Source of the DNA: Amycolatopsis orientalis DSM 43388
Lineage (GTDB): Bacteria; Actinomycetota; Actinomycetes; Mycobacteriales; Pseudonocardiaceae
Reading direction: 5' to 3'
Assembly: GCF_000411975.1 (NCBI RefSeq)
Contig: NZ_ASXG01000072.1
Coordinates: 62,001 to 126,000 of the forward strand
Length of the DNA: 64,000 nt
This document shows, piece by piece, positions 18,155-27,428 of the stretch. The notes under the pieces were generated by a model, which was not told the origin of the DNA, searched no databases, and saw only the letters and a list, made by a program, of their open reading frames with translations. Position 1 is the first letter of the stretch. Every line of letters begins with the position of its first letter. The position numbers were made by a program, and so were the translations under genes.

Positions 18155-19463
18155 CGTCAGCGCGGCCGCTGCGCGGGGGGCGCACGGTCGGTCCGGTCGT
18201 CCGGAAGGTCAGCGCGGCGCCGAGGAGTACCAGCGGGTACACGAGGTAGCCGTACCGGGTGGCCGGGGTAAGCAGGATCAACGCGCCGAGTCCGACGGCG
18301 GTTCGCGTCAGTGCAGCGGATCCCGTCGCGGGGGGCCGGCGCGCCAGCCAGAGCAGCATCGCCGCCGCCGCAACACCCACCAGCACCAGGGAAATCACGG
18401 TGCCGGCCGGTCCGGTCTGCGCGATCAGGTGCCCGGGCAGCGGGCTCGCCGCGGGGGAGCGGACCGCGCCCATGCCGAGCGGGAAGCGGATCACGTGCTC
18501 GGTGAACGCCGCCGGGTTCACCAGATACACCGGCAGATGCAGGGCGATCGTCGCCGCGGTCAGCGCGGCCGCGAAGCGACCCGTTGCCGCCCAAGGATTT
18601 TCGCCGCGAGCGCGCTGGTGAACGTAGACCGCGAGCACCGCGGCGGCCGGCGCGACGATCAGTTTCGCGCTGATCACCAGCGCCAGCACGAACCCGGTCC
18701 ATCCTGGACGGCCGGTCGCGGCGAGCGCGAAAGTCAGCACCAGCAGGCCCACGATCGCGAGGTCCGGCCCGGCCACCGCCCAGGTCAGCGCGGTCAGCGG
18801 ACAGGCGATCGCCAGCTGTGCGGCGAAAACCGGGATCCGGGGCCGGTTCAGCAGCCGCCAGGACGCGTACGCGCAGAGCACCGCGGCCAGCGCGAACATC
18901 CAGCGCGCGTCGGTCAGTGCATTGAGGACCGGGTTGCCGCCCAGCAACGCGCGCGGCAGCCCGAAGACGGTCATCACCGGGCCGTACGGCGTGTAGTCGT
19001 TCACCTCCGGTGCGCGGTCGAGCGCGGCGAGGTCGACGTACGGCGTTCCGTGGCGCAGCAACAGATCCGCGCTGCGTTCGATCACCCAGACCTCGGGCTG
19101 CGCGGCCCAGGAAAACGGAGTGATCAGCCAGTCCGTTCCGGTCAGCCGCCGGAGCACGAGCACCAGCAGCGGCGCGCACATCGCGAGCACGACAATCGCG
19201 CCGATTCCGATCCAGCGCGAACCGAATTTGCCGTTAGTTTGCATTCCGCGGCGCGTGGAAATCATCAGCCACGCACTGTGCGCCGCGGCCAATCCGTATC
19301 CGGCGACGGCGAAATTTCCCCAGATCCGGTAGCCGTAGAACTCGGAAGCGAGCGCGGTGCCGAGTGCGAAGGCGAAGCAGCCGAGATAAAAGACGAGATC
19401 CCACGCGGCGACCCGCACCGGATGGGCCGCTTCGGCGCGCGCAGGGGCCATCAGCAGTTGCAC
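18141..19463 (-). CDS. Polytopic membrane protein, GT87/mannosyltransferase-like
   Basis: 440 residues from GTG 19463, which has GGGGAGGAAACGCGG just upstream; a longer frame continues but is not supported. About ten to eleven hydrophobic segments are visible. After the second pair of helices an outward-facing loop carries RHGTPYVDLAAL and VNDYTPYGPVM, a pattern like that of polyprenol-phosphate-sugar dependent transferases of the GT-C fold (GT87/DUF2029), which decorate cell-envelope glycans. The catalytic residue cannot be assigned with certainty. No other glycan genes adjoin it. Confidence 0.65.
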   Translation of the reverse strand: MQLLMAPARAEAAHPVRVAAWDLVFYLGCFAFALGTALASEFYGYRIWGNFAVAGYGLAAAHSAWLMISTRRGMQTNGKFGSRWIGIGAIVVLAMCAPLLVLVLRRLTGTDWLITPFSWAAQPEVWVIERSADLLLRHGTPYVDLAALDRAPEVNDYTPYGPVMTVFGLPRALLGGNPVLNALTDARWMFALAAVLCAYASWRLLNRPRIPVFAAQLAIACPLTALTWAVAGPDLAIVGLLVLTFALAATGRPGWTGFVLALVISAKLIVAPAAAVLAVYVHQRARGENPWAATGRFAAALTAATIALHLPVYLVNPAAFTEHVIRFPLGMGAVRSPAASPLPGHLIAQTGPAGTVISLVLVGVAAAAMLLWLARRPPATGSAALTRTAVGLGALILLTPATRYGYLVYPLVLLGAALTFRTTGPTVRPPRSGRADATSS

Positions 19464-19637
19464 CCGCGTTTCCTCCCCGGCTCGCCGACCCCGAAACGCC
19501 AGGCTACCGAGCCGGGCCGCGCCGCTCGCGCCCCGGCCCGGTCCCGAGGTCCGGGCGGGTCCCGCCGGGGAGGGTCGGCATCCGGCGCGGGCGTCGGGAA
19601 GAATGCCGGACGTCCCGGTGTTGTGCAGGGCATCTCC

Positions 19638-19680
19638 GGAAAAAAGTTCAACTAAACTAGAGGTTTTTGACAAACTGGGG
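19638..19680 (+). promoter_or_regulatory. AT-rich promoter/operator region of the ABC exporter
   Basis: A short A/T-rich island with AGTTCAACTAAACT (19645-19658, imperfect dyad) and TTTTTGACAAACT directly before the exporter start. The base composition and dyad suggest a regulator site, for instance of MarR type. Confidence 0.35.
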
Positions 19681-19689
19681 GACACTCCA

Positions 19690-21555
19690 ATGGACAACAC
19701 CTGGGCGCTGCTGAGCTCCGCGATGCGGGCGGGCGACGCGCCGAAAGCGCTGACCCGGGGCACGGTCCGCCGGGTCGCGCGGTTCGCCCGGCCGCACTGG
19801 GCGCGGCTGCTGGCCTTCCTGGTGCTCACCGTGATCTCGGCGGTGCTCGCCGTGACGACCCCGGTGCTCGCGGGCAAGGTGGTCGACGCGATCGTCGGCA
19901 GGCACGAGCTGACCGTGGTCGTCTGGCTGTCGGTGGTGATCGCGGTGCTGGCGATCCTTGACGCCGGGTTCGGCCTCGCCGAGCGCTGGCAGTCGGCCCG
20001 GATCGGCGAGGGCATCATCTACGACCTGCGCGTGGCGGTGTTCGAGCACGTGCAGAAGCTGCCCATCGCGTTCTTCACCCGCACCCGCACCGGCGCGCTG
20101 GTCAGCAGGCTCAACAACGACGTGATCGGCGCGCAGCGCACGTTCACCGCGACTTTGTCCGGTTTGGTCACCAATGTGATCCAGCTGGCGCTGTCGCTGG
20201 TGGTGATGATGTCGCTCTCCTGGCAGGTCACGCTCGTCGCCCTGGTGCTGTTGCCGATTTTCGTGCTGCCCGCCCGGCGGCTCGGCCGGCGCATGGCCGG
20301 GCTGCAGCGCGAGGCCGCGCAGCTCAACGCCGGGATGACCACCCAGATGACCGAACGGTTCTCCGCGCCGGGCGCGACGCTGGTGAAGCTCTTCGGCCGG
20401 CCGCGGCAGGAGGTGGCCGACTTCGGCCTCCGCGCCGGGCGGGTGCGCGACATCGGGGTCCGCACCGCGATGCTGACGCGCTGGTTCATGACGAGCCTGA
20501 CCCTCGTGTCCGCGCTCGCGCAGGCGCTGGTCTACGGTCTCGGCGGCTACCTGGCGCTCACCGGCAAGCTCGAGCCCGGCACCGTCGTGGCGCTGGCGCT
20601 GCTGCTGACCCGGCTGTACACGCCGCTGACCGCGCTCGCGAACGTGCGCGTGGACGTGATGACCGCGCTGGTGTCGTTCGAGCGGGTCTTCGAGGTGCTG
20701 GACCTGGAGCCGATGATCAAGGAGCCGGCCGAGCCGAAGAAACTGCCCGAGGGCGGGGTTTCGGTGGAGTTCTCCGACGTGAAGTTCGGGTACCCGGCGG
20801 CGGACAAGTTCTCGCTCGCGTCGCTGGAGGACGTGGCCACTTTGGACACCCGAGGCGGCGAAGAAGTGCTGCACGGCATCAGCTTCCGCGCCGAAGCCGG
20901 GCAGATGGTCGCGCTGGTCGGTTCGTCCGGCGCCGGCAAGTCGACGATCGCTTCGCTGCTGCCGCGGCTGTACGACGTGGACGCCGGTTCGGTCCGGCTG
21001 TCCGATGTGGACGTCAAGGACCTGGGCTTCGCTTCGCTGCGGGAAACCGTCGGAGTGGTGACCCAGGACGGGCACCTCTTCCACGACACGATCCGGGCCA
21101 ACCTGAGCTACGCGCGCCCGGGCGTCACGGACGACGAGATCTGGGCCGCGCTGGAGAAGGCCCGGCTGGGCGAGCTGGTGCGCTCCCTGCCGGACGGACT
21201 GGACACGACCGTCGGCGAACGCGGCTACCGGCTCTCCGGCGGCGAACGGCAGCGGCTCACCATCGCGCGCTTGCTGCTGGCGCAGCCGAAGGTCGTCGTG
21301 CTGGACGAGGCGACCGCGCACCTGGATTCGGAATCCGAGGCCGCGGTGGGCGAAGCGCTCACCGGCGCGCTGGAAGGCCGGACGTCGCTGGTGATCGCGC
21401 ACCGGCTGTCGACCGTGCGGGCGGCGGATCTGATTCTGGTGGTGGAAAACGGGGACATCGTGGAGCGCGGCACGCACGACGAGCTGCTGACGCTGGAAGG
21501 TCGGTACGCGGAGCTGTACCACACGCAGTTCTCGGAGGAGCCTGCTGCGGCGTAA
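19690..21555 (+). CDS. ABC exporter, fused membrane and ATPase domains
   Basis: 621 residues from ATG 19690. Six transmembrane helices (about 30-330) form an ABC_membrane domain; the ATPase domain (about 355-610) has Walker A GSSGAGKST, signature LSGGERQRLTIAR, Walker B VVVLDEATAHLD and the H-loop AHRLSTVRAADL. It is a half-transporter that would work as a homodimer, since no partner gene adjoins it. Such exporters carry drugs, lipids or peptides; the substrate is not predictable. A 20-bp perfect stem-loop follows the stop by five bases. Confidence 0.92.
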   Translation: MDNTWALLSSAMRAGDAPKALTRGTVRRVARFARPHWARLLAFLVLTVISAVLAVTTPVLAGKVVDAIVGRHELTVVVWLSVVIAVLAILDAGFGLAERWQSARIGEGIIYDLRVAVFEHVQKLPIAFFTRTRTGALVSRLNNDVIGAQRTFTATLSGLVTNVIQLALSLVVMMSLSWQVTLVALVLLPIFVLPARRLGRRMAGLQREAAQLNAGMTTQMTERFSAPGATLVKLFGRPRQEVADFGLRAGRVRDIGVRTAMLTRWFMTSLTLVSALAQALVYGLGGYLALTGKLEPGTVVALALLLTRLYTPLTALANVRVDVMTALVSFERVFEVLDLEPMIKEPAEPKKLPEGGVSVEFSDVKFGYPAADKFSLASLEDVATLDTRGGEEVLHGISFRAEAGQMVALVGSSGAGKSTIASLLPRLYDVDAGSVRLSDVDVKDLGFASLRETVGVVTQDGHLFHDTIRANLSYARPGVTDDEIWAALEKARLGELVRSLPDGLDTTVGERGYRLSGGERQRLTIARLLLAQPKVVVLDEATAHLDSESEAAVGEALTGALEGRTSLVIAHRLSTVRAADLILVVENGDIVERGTHDELLTLEGRYAELYHTQFSEEPAAA

Positions 21556-21560
21556 GGACT

Positions 21561-21602
21561 CGTGAGTGGCGGCGCCGGTTCTAACCGGCGCCGCCACTCA
21601 CG
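21561..21602. repeat. Palindromic element family A, copy 1 (terminator)
   Basis: Perfect 20-base arms 21561-21580 and 21583-21602 around CT. It fills the gap between two converging genes and can end both. It shares the frame CGTGAGTGGC-N3-GCCGGTT with a second copy at 32609-32650, the three variable bases changing on both arms together. Confidence 0.85.
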
Positions 21603-21608
21603 ACGCGA

Positions 21609-22337
21609 TCAGCGCAGGGCGGGCACCCGAGGTTCGTACTTCGCCAGCAGCGCCGCGTTCGCCGCGTCGCCACCCTCCACATTGGAGCTGCGCCACAGCG
21701 GAACGTCGAGCCCTTCCGCGGCGCCCCGGTCGTACACCTCGGCCAGAATCAGGTTCCACAGGAACGCGTTGACCACAGTGGACAGTGGCCCGGTCCGCGG
21801 CGCGGACGCCGGGTAGCTCGCGTCGCCGGGAATCACCAGCGAATCCAGCACCACGGTGCCTTCCTCGACCAACGTCGTGGCGGACCGTCGCGGCGCGGCG
21901 GCCACGCAAGCCCGCGACGTCACCGCGATCACCGCGGCGCCCCGGCGGCGGGCGCCGGCGGCCAGTTCGACCGGGTACGGATTCACCCCGGACGTGGAAA
22001 ACACGACCAGCACGTCGTCCGGTCCCGGCGCGCGTTCGTTCAGCACCTCTTCGGCGAGCCCGGAACGGCGCTCGGTGCGCGTGCTCTGCTGCGCGCCGTG
22101 CAGCGGCAGCAGTTCCGGGTGGTACAGCGGATACACGCAGGCGAGCCCGCCCGCGCGGTAGAACGTCTCGGCGACCGCCGCGAGCGAGTGCCCGGCGCCG
22201 GCGGTGAAGACCAGCGCGTCGGCCCGGATCACCCCCAGCAGCAGGTCGGCGGCGGCGGACACCTGCGCGGCGTTGGCCTTCGCGGCCGCCGCGAGCTGGT
22301 CCGAAGTGCTCTTCCCGAGATCCGTGGCGCTCACCAC
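21609..22337 (-). CDS. SIS-domain phosphosugar-binding protein
   Basis: 242 residues from GTG 22337. One sugar isomerase (SIS) domain: GAGHSLAAVAETFYRAGGL binds phosphate, VVFSTSGVNPYPVELA is the second SIS motif, and the sequence ends in the RSSNVEGGDAANAALL segment of the UPF0309-type family. Such proteins isomerise or sense phosphosugars such as N-acetylglucosamine or N-acetylmuramic acid phosphates. No kinase, transporter or RpiR regulator is next to it, so its sugar is not known. Family A palindrome lies just past the stop. Confidence 0.85.
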   Translation of the reverse strand: MVSATDLGKSTSDQLAAAAKANAAQVSAAADLLLGVIRADALVFTAGAGHSLAAVAETFYRAGGLACVYPLYHPELLPLHGAQQSTRTERRSGLAEEVLNERAPGPDDVLVVFSTSGVNPYPVELAAGARRRGAAVIAVTSRACVAAAPRRSATTLVEEGTVVLDSLVIPGDASYPASAPRTGPLSTVVNAFLWNLILAEVYDRGAAEGLDVPLWRSSNVEGGDAANAALLAKYEPRVPALR

Positions 22338-22390
22338 ACCTGCCCTTCCTCGCGGGTCCGGGCACCGAATCTATCGGGTGGACACGCTTC

Positions 22391-23143
22391 GTGGTGGATT
22401 ACCGTGGAGTTGATCGAACGGGGGTGCCGGTGAACGGGAAACGGCAAGGCGGCCAGGCGGATCCGGCCGTGCGGGTGTGGCGCGCCCCCGGGCAGACCCG
22501 CGCGGTGGCGCTCGTGCTGCACGGCGGGGCCGAACGCAGCACGGCGGTCGTGCGGCCGTGGCGGCTGGCGTATCAGCGGATGGTGCCGCTGGCCCGTTCG
22601 CTGCACCGCGCCGGACGGCGGCACGGGCTGGAAGTCCGGCTGATGCGGAACCGGGTGTACGGCTGGAACGGGCGGACCGAAAGCCCGGTGCCGGACGCCC
22701 GCTGGGCGCTGGAGCGCATCCGCGCCGACCATCCCGGTCTTCCCGTCGTCCTCGTCGGCCATTCGATGGGCGGCCGCGTCGCGCTGCGCGTCGCCGACGA
22801 CCCGGCGGTGACCGGGGTGTGCGCGCTGGCCCCGTGGACGCCGCGGGACGAGCCGGTGGACGCGGTGGCGGGCCGCGCGGTGCTGATCGCGCACGGCACC
22901 CGCGACCGGATGACCTCGCCCGCCGAGTCCTACTCCTTCGCCGCGCGCGCCCGCGAGGTCACCGACCTGGTGGCGCGGTTCGAGATCGCCGGCGAGGGCC
23001 ATTCGATGCTCCGCCGTCCCGCGGTCTGGACCCGGCTGATGTGTGCTTTCACACTGGACCGGATCGGAGTGGGCGAGACGGACGAGACTCTCCGGCAGGC
23101 CTGGTCCCGCCCTTCCGGCGACCGGCTGCGCATCCCGGGGTGA
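22391..23143 (+). CDS. Alpha/beta hydrolase
   Basis: 250 residues from GTG 22391; GTG 22430 is another possible start, and neither has a good ribosome-binding site. The alpha/beta-hydrolase fold is shown by the oxyanion region LVLHGGAE, the nucleophile elbow VGHSMGG, the acid loop LIAHGTRDRMT and the histidine GEGHSM. It resembles serine esterases/lysophospholipase-like proteins. It stands before the cyclopropane synthase gene in the same direction, so a lipid substrate is possible but not shown. Confidence 0.85.
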   Translation: MVDYRGVDRTGVPVNGKRQGGQADPAVRVWRAPGQTRAVALVLHGGAERSTAVVRPWRLAYQRMVPLARSLHRAGRRHGLEVRLMRNRVYGWNGRTESPVPDARWALERIRADHPGLPVVLVGHSMGGRVALRVADDPAVTGVCALAPWTPRDEPVDAVAGRAVLIAHGTRDRMTSPAESYSFAARAREVTDLVARFEIAGEGHSMLRRPAVWTRLMCAFTLDRIGVGETDETLRQAWSRPSGDRLRIPG

Positions 23144-23232
23144 CCGGAGGGCGCGGCCCGGTCGCGAGGGCAGCGGGGACGAAGCGGGAATATCATGGGG
23201 AAGGGCTCGAAAGCCCGTTCGGAGGGAGTGTC

Positions 23233-24486
23233 TTGTCCACGTCACGAGTCGATCCGGCGGCGGTCTCGCAGCCGGTGCCCGACGAATCCCGATGGCCCGG
23301 CCTCGCCACGCCGCCGCGTTCGCCGCTGCGGGCCCGCGCGGCCGAGGCGCTGTTCCGGCACGCGGTGAAAACGCTGGCCGTGCGGGTCACGTTCCCGGAC
23401 GGCACGGTGCTCGGCGCGGGCGGCCCGGACGCACCGGAAATGCGCATCCACCGGCCCGCGGCGTTCTTCCACCGGCTCGGAGCCGACGCGAAGATCGGCT
23501 TCGGCGAGGCGTACCTGGTCGGCGACTGGACCGCGGAAGACCTGGCCGGCGTGCTGACGCCCTTCGCCGAGCGGCTCGCCACGCTCGTGCCGCCTTTCCT
23601 GCAGCGGTTCCGCCGGTTCGCCGAGCGGATGCAGCCGTCCGAGGAAGAGAACACGATCGAGGGCGCGCGGGCGAACATCCACCGGCACTACGACCTGTCG
23701 AACGACCTGTTCAGCGCCTTCCTGGACGAGTCGATGATGTACTCCTCGGCGCTGTTCGGCCCCGGGGACACGCTCACGCAGGCGCAGCACCGCAAGCTCG
23801 ACAGCGTGCTCGACTACGCCGGCGTCCGCGAAGGCAGCGAGGTGCTGGAAATCGGCACCGGGTGGGGCGAATTGTCCATTCGCGCGGCCTCGCGCGGCGC
23901 GAAGGTGACGTCGCTGACGATCTCGCAGGAGCAGAAGGTGCTGGCCGACGCGCGGATCGCCGAGGCGGGCTTCTCCGACCGCGTCGACGTGCGGCTGTGC
24001 GACTACCGCGAGGCCACCGGCGAGTACGACTCGGTGGTCAGCGTGGAGATGATCGAGGCGGTCGGCGCGTCCTACTGGCCCACGTTCTTCTCCACGATCG
24101 GCAAGCGCCTGCGCCCCGGCGGGCGGTTCGGCCTGCAGGCGATCACCATGGACCACGACCGGATGCTGGCCTCGGCCAAGTCCTACACGTGGATCCACAA
24201 GTACATCTTCCCCGGCGGCATCATCCCGTCGGTGCAGGCGATCGAGGACGGGATGCGCGAGAACACCCGGCTGAAGCTGGCCGGGATGCGCGAGTTCGGC
24301 CAGGACTACGCCCGCACGCTCAAGCTGTGGCGGGAGCGGTTCCAGCAGCGCTGGGACGACATCCGCGGCTTCGGGTTCGACGACGTGTTCCGGCGGATGT
24401 GGGAGTTCTACCTGGCCTACTCCGAGGCAGGGTTCCGGTCCGGGCACCTGAAGGTCCACCAGTTCGGGTTCGCCGACCCGCGCTGA
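23233..24486 (+). CDS. cfa: Cyclopropane-fatty-acyl-phospholipid synthase family methyltransferase
   Basis: 417 residues from TTG 23233, which is preceded by GGAGGGAG; the open frame upstream overlaps the hydrolase gene. The N-terminal part (about 40-130) is the lipid-binding extension of Cfa; then come the SAM motif VLEIGTGWGEL, EMIEAVGASYWP and a C-terminal part with FPGGIIPSV and YARTLKLWRERF. Cfa transfers a methylene group from SAM to the double bond of an acyl chain in membrane phospholipid. Full length for the family. Control is not visible in the sequence. Confidence 0.93.
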   Translation: MSTSRVDPAAVSQPVPDESRWPGLATPPRSPLRARAAEALFRHAVKTLAVRVTFPDGTVLGAGGPDAPEMRIHRPAAFFHRLGADAKIGFGEAYLVGDWTAEDLAGVLTPFAERLATLVPPFLQRFRRFAERMQPSEEENTIEGARANIHRHYDLSNDLFSAFLDESMMYSSALFGPGDTLTQAQHRKLDSVLDYAGVREGSEVLEIGTGWGELSIRAASRGAKVTSLTISQEQKVLADARIAEAGFSDRVDVRLCDYREATGEYDSVVSVEMIEAVGASYWPTFFSTIGKRLRPGGRFGLQAITMDHDRMLASAKSYTWIHKYIFPGGIIPSVQAIEDGMRENTRLKLAGMREFGQDYARTLKLWRERFQQRWDDIRGFGFDDVFRRMWEFYLAYSEAGFRSGHLKVHQFGFADPR

Positions 24487-24594
24487 GGCCGTCTCACCCC
24501 GCCGGGACAACCCGCGTAGGGTCCCGCACGTCCACCGCAGGAGGACCGTGCAGGGACTCTGCGCGGCCACACACCGGATCGGGGAGACAGGCCC

Positions 24595-25785
24595 ATGACG
24601 TACGGAGGCGACGACGGCAGGCGGCGGATGCCGCCCCGGCCACCGCAGCCCCCCGCACGCCCGCGCCAGCAGCAGCGGGCGCAGATGCTGCCGCTGCCGG
24701 GGAGAGGGCAGAGCCCGTATGACGGCCGCACCCGGCCGATGGGCGCCCGCGGCGAGGCTCCGCCGCCGCCCGCGCCGCCGAGGCAAGACCCGCCGGACTA
24801 CGGGGGCCGTCCGCCGCGGCCGCGCCGTCGCCGCCGGTGGAGCGTCGGCAAGATCCTGATGACGCTGCTGATCGTGTTCGTGCTGTTCCTCGGCGCGGTC
24901 TGGGCGTACCTGGAGTTCTCCATCAACCGGGTGGACGCGATCGGCGACTACTCCGGGCGCCCGGCCGCGGCGTCGGGCACGAACTGGCTGATCGTCGGCT
25001 CGGACAGCCGTCAGGGCCTGTCCGCGGCCGACGAGGAGCGGCTGGCCACCGGCGACACCGGCGAGGCGGGCGGTTCGCGCACCGACACGATCATGATCGC
25101 GCACATCCCGGACAATTCGACCAAGCCGACGCTGCTGAGCCTGCCGCGCGACTCGCAGGTGAAAATCCCCGGCCACGGCACGAGCAAGATCAACGCCGCG
25201 TTCGCGCTCGGCGGGCCGAAACTCCTGGTCCAGACGGTCGAACAGGCCACCGGCCTGCACATGGACCACTACGCGGAGATCGGCTTCGGCGGTTTCGCGA
25301 ACATCGTCGACGCGATCGGCGGGGTCGACATGTGCATCGACAAGGACATGAACGACCCGATGACCGGCATCGACATCAAGGCGGGCTGCCAGAAGCTCGA
25401 CGGACGCTCGGCGCTCGGCTTCGTCCGGATGCGGCACGCCGACGCGACGCCGCGCTCGGACCTCGACCGCGTGGCGAACCAGCGGAAGTTCATCGGCGCG
25501 CTGGTGAGCCAGGTGGCGAGCCCGGGGACGCTGCTGAACCCGTTCGACTTCTTCCCGCTGCTCGGCTCCGCGCCGGACGCGCTGACCATGGACACCGGCG
25601 ACCACGTGCACAACCTGGTCGGCCTGGCGATCGCGATGCGCGGCATTTCCTCCGACGGGGTCACGACCACCACGATGCCGATCACCGACGCGTCGGCGCA
25701 GCACTGGGACAAGAAGAAGTCCGCGCAGCTGTTCGACGCGCTGAAGAACGACACCGAGGTGCCGCAGGACATCCTGGTGAAGTAA
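24595..25785 (+). CDS. LytR-CpsA-Psr (LCP) family glycopolymer ligase
   Basis: 396 residues. A proline- and arginine-rich cytosolic tail (1-80), one membrane helix (about 84-106, ILMTLLIVFVLFLGAVW), and an extracellular LCP domain (about 120-360). Conserved polyprenyl-phosphate contacts are seen in GSDSRQG, RTDTIMIAHI, LLSLPRDSQVKIP and ALGFVRMRHADA. LCP proteins attach wall polymers such as arabinogalactan or teichoic-type glycans to peptidoglycan. A stem-loop follows the stop. No other wall-polymer genes adjoin it. Confidence 0.92.
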   Translation: MTYGGDDGRRRMPPRPPQPPARPRQQQRAQMLPLPGRGQSPYDGRTRPMGARGEAPPPPAPPRQDPPDYGGRPPRPRRRRRWSVGKILMTLLIVFVLFLGAVWAYLEFSINRVDAIGDYSGRPAAASGTNWLIVGSDSRQGLSAADEERLATGDTGEAGGSRTDTIMIAHIPDNSTKPTLLSLPRDSQVKIPGHGTSKINAAFALGGPKLLVQTVEQATGLHMDHYAEIGFGGFANIVDAIGGVDMCIDKDMNDPMTGIDIKAGCQKLDGRSALGFVRMRHADATPRSDLDRVANQRKFIGALVSQVASPGTLLNPFDFFPLLGSAPDALTMDTGDHVHNLVGLAIAMRGISSDGVTTTTMPITDASAQHWDKKKSAQLFDALKNDTEVPQDILVK

Positions 25786-25797
25786 CGCGTGCCGGGG

Positions 25798-25838
25798 ACG
25801 GCGGCGGGCCGCGGGGAAATTCGCGAGCCTGCCGCCGT
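25798..25838 (+). terminator. Terminator after the LCP gene
   Basis: 11-base arms 25798-25808 and 25828-25838 with one mismatch, ending in GTTT, 13 bases past the stop. Confidence 0.55.
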
Positions 25839-25859
25839 TTCCGCTGTCAGGATGGCGGC

Positions 25860-26387
25860 ATGGAAGACAGGCTTGCCGATGGCGTGGTCACCCTCGTCCG
25901 CTGGCGCCCGGAGCATCGGGACCGGCTCGTGGACGCGGTCGTGGGATCTCTGGACCACCTGGCCGCGTGGATGCCCTGGGCGATCGACGGCTACGACCAG
26001 GCCAAGGGGGACGAGTTCCTCGCCCGTGTGGCCGCGGACTGGGAGCGCGGCGAGGAGTACAACTACGCGATCTGCTCGCCGGACGACGAACTGGCCGGCA
26101 GCTGCGGCCTGATGCGGCGCGGGGACGGGTGGGAGATCGGGTACTGGCTCGCGAAGTCCCAGACTGGCAAGGGATATGTGACGCGGGCGAGTGCTTTGCT
26201 GGTCGAGTTGGCTTGGCGGCTGGGCGCTTCGCACGTGGTGATCAGGCATGACGCGCACAACGCCCGCAGCCGTGCCGTTCCGGAGCGGCTGGGATTTTCC
26301 CGGGCGGGGGAGGAGAATGCGGAGCCGCCGCTGCCGTCGGCGTGCAGCGGGGTGCACGTGATCTGGCGGCTTGAGCGGCCCGCGTAG
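25860..26387 (+). CDS. GNAT acetyltransferase, RimJ/RimL type
   Basis: 175 residues from ATG 25860. The acetyltransf_3 pattern is clear: an initial TLVRWRPEHRDRLVDAV, a central IGYWLAKSQTGKGYVTRASALLVE stretch with the acetyl-CoA loop, and VIRHDAHNARSRAVPERLGF. The RimJ/RimL branch acetylates protein amino ends or small amines. The last two thirds use somewhat less biased codons than their neighbours. It faces the peroxiredoxin gene with a 45-base gap. Confidence 0.88.
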   Translation: MEDRLADGVVTLVRWRPEHRDRLVDAVVGSLDHLAAWMPWAIDGYDQAKGDEFLARVAADWERGEEYNYAICSPDDELAGSCGLMRRGDGWEIGYWLAKSQTGKGYVTRASALLVELAWRLGASHVVIRHDAHNARSRAVPERLGFSRAGEENAEPPLPSACSGVHVIWRLERPA

Positions 26388-26432
26388 GCCTTCGGCCGTG
26401 TCCCGCCGCGGGAGCGCTCGTCGCCGGGGAGG

Positions 26433-26891
26433 TCAGGCGTCCGCGCGCTCCCGCAGCACCTTCAACGCGCGATCCGCGTGCGCGGTGAAGTTGAGCTCGC
26501 TCTTGATCACGTCCAGCACCCGCCGGTCGGTCCCGATCACGAACGTCTGCCGTTTCGTGTGCAGGGGCAGGATTTTGCGCCAGACGCCGAACTGCTTCGC
26601 CACCACACCGTCCACATCGGACAGCAGCGGATAGTCGAACCCGTGCTTCGCGGAGAACTCGCGCTGCTTGCCGACGGCGTCCGGGCTGATGCCGACGCGC
26701 TGCGCGCCCGCCTCGGCGAATTCCGCGGCGAGGTCCCGGAAGTGGCAGCTTTCCGCGGTGCAGCCGGACGTCATCGCGGCCGGATAGAAGAACAGCACGA
26801 CCGGACCGTCGGCGAGCAGGGCGGACAGGGTGCGTTCGACGCCCTGGTCGTCGGGGAGGGTGAAATCGGGGGCGAGGTCGCCAGGCTGCAT
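26433..26891 (-). CDS. bcp: Peroxiredoxin, Bcp/PrxQ type
   Basis: 152 residues from ATG 26891. The thioredoxin fold of AhpC/TSA proteins is shown by APDFTLPDDQG, FFYPAAMTSGCTAESCHFRD and GISPD. The peroxidatic cysteine is the first of the CTAESC pair, with a second cysteine five residues later, as in two-cysteine PrxQ/Bcp proteins. The usual YPKDNTPGCT is altered to YPAAMTSGCT, a known actinobacterial variant. It reduces hydroperoxides using thiol donors. Confidence 0.9.
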   Translation of the reverse strand: MQPGDLAPDFTLPDDQGVERTLSALLADGPVVLFFYPAAMTSGCTAESCHFRDLAAEFAEAGAQRVGISPDAVGKQREFSAKHGFDYPLLSDVDGVVAKQFGVWRKILPLHTKRQTFVIGTDRRVLDVIKSELNFTAHADRALKVLRERADA

Positions 26892-27016
26892 CGCGGAGGG
26901 GTCCTTCCCGTCGGATCGATGGCTCTTATCTTGCCCGGGCGTTGGTTCCGCCGCGCGGCGGCCCGAGCCGTGGGGCCAGGAGGCCGCGGCAGGCGGCAGG
27001 CGACGGAGGTCGTAAC

Positions 27017-27361
27017 GTGCGGCACGACCTACGCACGATGAAAGGCGTCTTCGATATCCCCGCAAGCGGCGGCGAAAAGCTGACGTAGGGAACGGCCTGC
27101 AAGTGCACCGGTACCTACTCGGACGCGGAAGCTGGAGCACCGGTGCGCGTCTACGACGGCGACGGCGAGGTGATCGCTCAAGGCACATTGCCGAACGGGA
27201 CCTTCCAAATCACTCCCATTGGCAGCGCGTGCGTCTTCTCGGTCGCGGTGTACGAGGTCCCGGGCGGGCTGCTGCAATACGGAGTCCAGATCGGCCAGCA
27301 CGGCGTGCGCCCGGTGAATTCGGACGAGATGCACGCGTGGGTGTTCCGCTACGCCAGCTAG
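27017..27361 (+). pseudogene. Small gene interrupted by an in-frame TAG
   Basis: A GTG at 27017 stands seven bases after a perfect GGAGG. The frame reads 23 codons, including MKGVFDIPASGGEKLT, meets TAG at 27086-27088, and continues open in the same frame for 90 codons (GTACKCTGTYSDAEAGAPV..., ending WVFRYAS). The continuation has the layout of small actinobacterial beta-sheet proteins with a CxxTGxYSD...V.D..G.V..G pattern and a later CVF motif. Either one point mutation broke the gene, or translation restarts at GTG 27143 (72 residues). Confidence 0.55.
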
Positions 27362-27428
27362 CAAAACCGGGTCCGAACCCGCCCCGGGCCAGCCTCGACG
27401 GACTGCGGAGATCGTGGGCTTTCGGCCG

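Noticed and set aside
19464..20018. Amino-terminal extension of the GT87-like protein
   Set aside because: It lies antisense to the ABC exporter gene and its promoter and lacks any membrane segment; GTG 19463 has a strong ribosome-binding site.
22477..23232. Long amino-terminal extension of the cyclopropane synthase frame
   Set aside because: It overlaps the hydrolase gene out of frame; the TTG at 23233 with GGAGGGAG gives the family's normal length.
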